Below are positions 12,670 to 13,925 of a stretch of 13,925 nucleotides of DNA, piece by piece (the stretch's first letter is position 1; every line of letters starts with the position of its first letter). Source of the stretch: Deltaproteobacteria bacterium (lineage in GTDB: Bacteria > Desulfobacterota > Dissulfuribacteria > Dissulfuribacterales > QOAL01); NCBI GenBank assembly GCA_027068235.1, contig JAMOUE010000088.1, positions 1 through 13,925 of the forward strand, written 5' to 3'. The notes under the pieces are model-generated. The model was given only the letters and a program-made list of their open reading frames with translations. It did no database searches and was not told where the DNA came from. A program made the translations under genes and the position numbers.

Positions 12670-13925
12670 AAAGGAACTCATCATAGCCCTGGCAGGTAAT
12701 CCCAACGCAGGGAAAACCACTATTTTTAATCAACTTACTGGCGCCCGCCAGAAGGTTGGAAACTGGTCTGGGGTTACTGTTGAAAAGAAAGAAGGAACCC
12801 TTAATTTCAAGGACTTTGAGATCACTGTTGTTGATCTGCCAGGCATATATTCCTTGACAGCCTATTCCATTGAAGAGGTGGTTGCCAGAAACTACATACT
12901 TGATGACCATCCTGACGTAGTTATAGACATACTGGATGCCTCCAATCTTGAGCGCAATCTATATCTTGCAGTACAGCTCATAGAGTTAAATGTACCTTTG
13001 GTATTTGCAATGAACATGGTGGACGTTGCAAAGGCCAGGGGAATAATCATAGACTACGACCATCTCTCAAGGTTACTTGGAGTCCCTATAGTAAAAACAG
13101 TTGGAACTAGAGGCGAGGGAATAACTGACCTTCTAAACACTGTAATCGAGGTTGCCAAGGGTAAACATCCTACTTCCAGGCATATCCACATCAATTACGG
13201 CAAGGAAATAGAAGAAGAGATAATCAACATAAGAAATGTCATAAAACAGGACCCAGAACTCAACAGCAGTTATTATCCCAGGTGGTTTGCACTAAAACTT
13301 TTGGAGAAGGATCGTCTCGTAGAAGAACGCGCACAAAGATCACCGGTCTCAAAAGCTATTATGGAACAGGTCGAAAAGAGCAGGCGCAGGATACAGTCCA
13401 TACTTGGCGATGATCCGGAAACAATAATTGCTGAGGCAAGATATGGCTTTATCTCAGGCGCCTTAAAAGAAACCATGCGCCTATCTGCCGCTGCCAAAAA
13501 GACCATTTCAGACAAGATAGACCAGGTGCTCACCAACAGGGTGTTGGGGTTTCCTGTATTTCTCTTTTTTATGTACTTTCTTTTTCAAGCAACCTTTACC
13601 CTTGGAGCCTATCCTGTGGAATGGATCGAAAAAGGGGTAGAGATGCTGGCTAGCTTTGTATCATCACACATGTCCCCTGGCATATTACGGGATATGCTCG
13701 TTGAAGGCATAATAAACGGTGTTGGTGGAGTGATAGTGTTCCTACCCAATATCCTTATGCTTTTTCTGGGAATAAGCCTTTTTGAGGATACAGGTTATAT
13801 GGCGAGGGCTGCCTTTATAATGGACAGGATAATGCACAGTCTCGGACTGCATGGAAAATCCTTCATTCCTCTGCTTATGGGGTTTGGCTGCAATGTGCCT
13901 GCCATTATGGCCACCAGGACCCTTG
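12656..13925 (+). CDS. feoB: Ferrous iron transporter FeoB (3' end outside window)
   Basis: FeoB is an inner-membrane Fe2+ transporter with an N-terminal GTPase. The frame is open from the ATG at 12656 to the right edge (423 codons). The G domain shows G1 GNPNAGKTT at 14-22, the switch region VGNWSGVTVE, G3 DLPG at 60-63, NLERNLYL, G4 NMVD at 120-123 (FeoB-type variant of NKxD), and a G5 region near VGTRGEG. A helical spacer follows, then the first membrane segments (FPVFLFFMYFLFQ) and the gate region ending PLLMGFGCNVPAIMATRT. The SD AGAGG is 5 nt upstream, inside the thioesterase gene. No feoA precedes it in this window; one could lie downstream or elsewhere. Confidence 0.95.
   Translation, partial: MIQNKKELIIALAGNPNAGKTTIFNQLTGARQKVGNWSGVTVEKKEGTLNFKDFEITVVDLPGIYSLTAYSIEEVVARNYILDDHPDVVIDILDASNLERNLYLAVQLIELNVPLVFAMNMVDVAKARGIIIDYDHLSRLLGVPIVKTVGTRGEGITDLLNTVIEVAKGKHPTSRHIHINYGKEIEEEIINIRNVIKQDPELNSSYYPRWFALKLLEKDRLVEERAQRSPVSKAIMEQVEKSRRRIQSILGDDPETIIAEARYGFISGALKETMRLSAAAKKTISDKIDQVLTNRVLGFPVFLFFMYFLFQATFTLGAYPVEWIEKGVEMLASFVSSHMSPGILRDMLVEGIINGVGGVIVFLPNILMLFLGISLFEDTGYMARAAFIMDRIMHSLGLHGKSFIPLLMGFGCNVPAIMATRTL

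Overview
The window looks like ordinary chromosome from an AT-leaning Gram-negative bacterium with outer-membrane and type IV pilus machinery. A Desulfobacterota-like (former deltaproteobacterial) origin is an inference. It rests on the pilO-pilP-secretin order, the pcm/YqaA/TIGR00725 string, and the short PAS kinase with no ATPase domain. No rRNA, tRNA, CRISPR array, insertion sequence or phage gene was seen. Genes are tightly packed with short overlaps, and most have purine-rich Shine-Dalgarno (SD) sites.

Layout. (1) 1-4422, plus strand: the end of a type IV pilus assembly operon. It holds pilO (5'-truncated by the window edge), pilP, a protein joining an STN/secretin N0-type domain to TPR repeats, and a lipoprotein secretin. 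Together these would form the inner-membrane alignment complex and the outer-membrane pore. (2) 4423-4515: a convergent gap with a perfect 12-bp inverted repeat. (3) 4516-6236, minus strand: a TrmA/RumA-type RNA m5U methyltransferase preceded by a small acidic zinc-ribbon protein. (4) 6237-6354: a divergent intergenic region with an AT-rich dyad. (5) 6355-9411, plus strand: a compact operon of a BamE/SmpA-like lipoprotein, Pcm, a YqaA-type VTT/DedA membrane protein, a TIGR00725 LOG-like Rossmann protein, and a PAS histidine-kinase-like protein without the catalytic ATPase domain. (6) 9412-9590: a 179-bp intergenic region with nested inverted repeats. (7) 9591-13925, plus strand: a metal-transport cluster of znuA-znuC-znuB, a PaaI-type thioesterase, and feoB (3'-truncated by the window edge).

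The best second looks are these. The methyltransferase has a full TRAM-domain reading frame upstream of its GTG start, but no ATG, GTG or TTG to begin it. A detached secretin N0 domain is fused to TPRs between pilP and the secretin. The histidine kinase has an intact H-box but no HATPase domain. The ZnuA-like protein has Ala where the first metal-binding His is expected, while its ATPase partner carries a His-rich tail. I did not find a clear, wholly undescribed system; most of the window is recognisable housekeeping and envelope genes with these local oddities.
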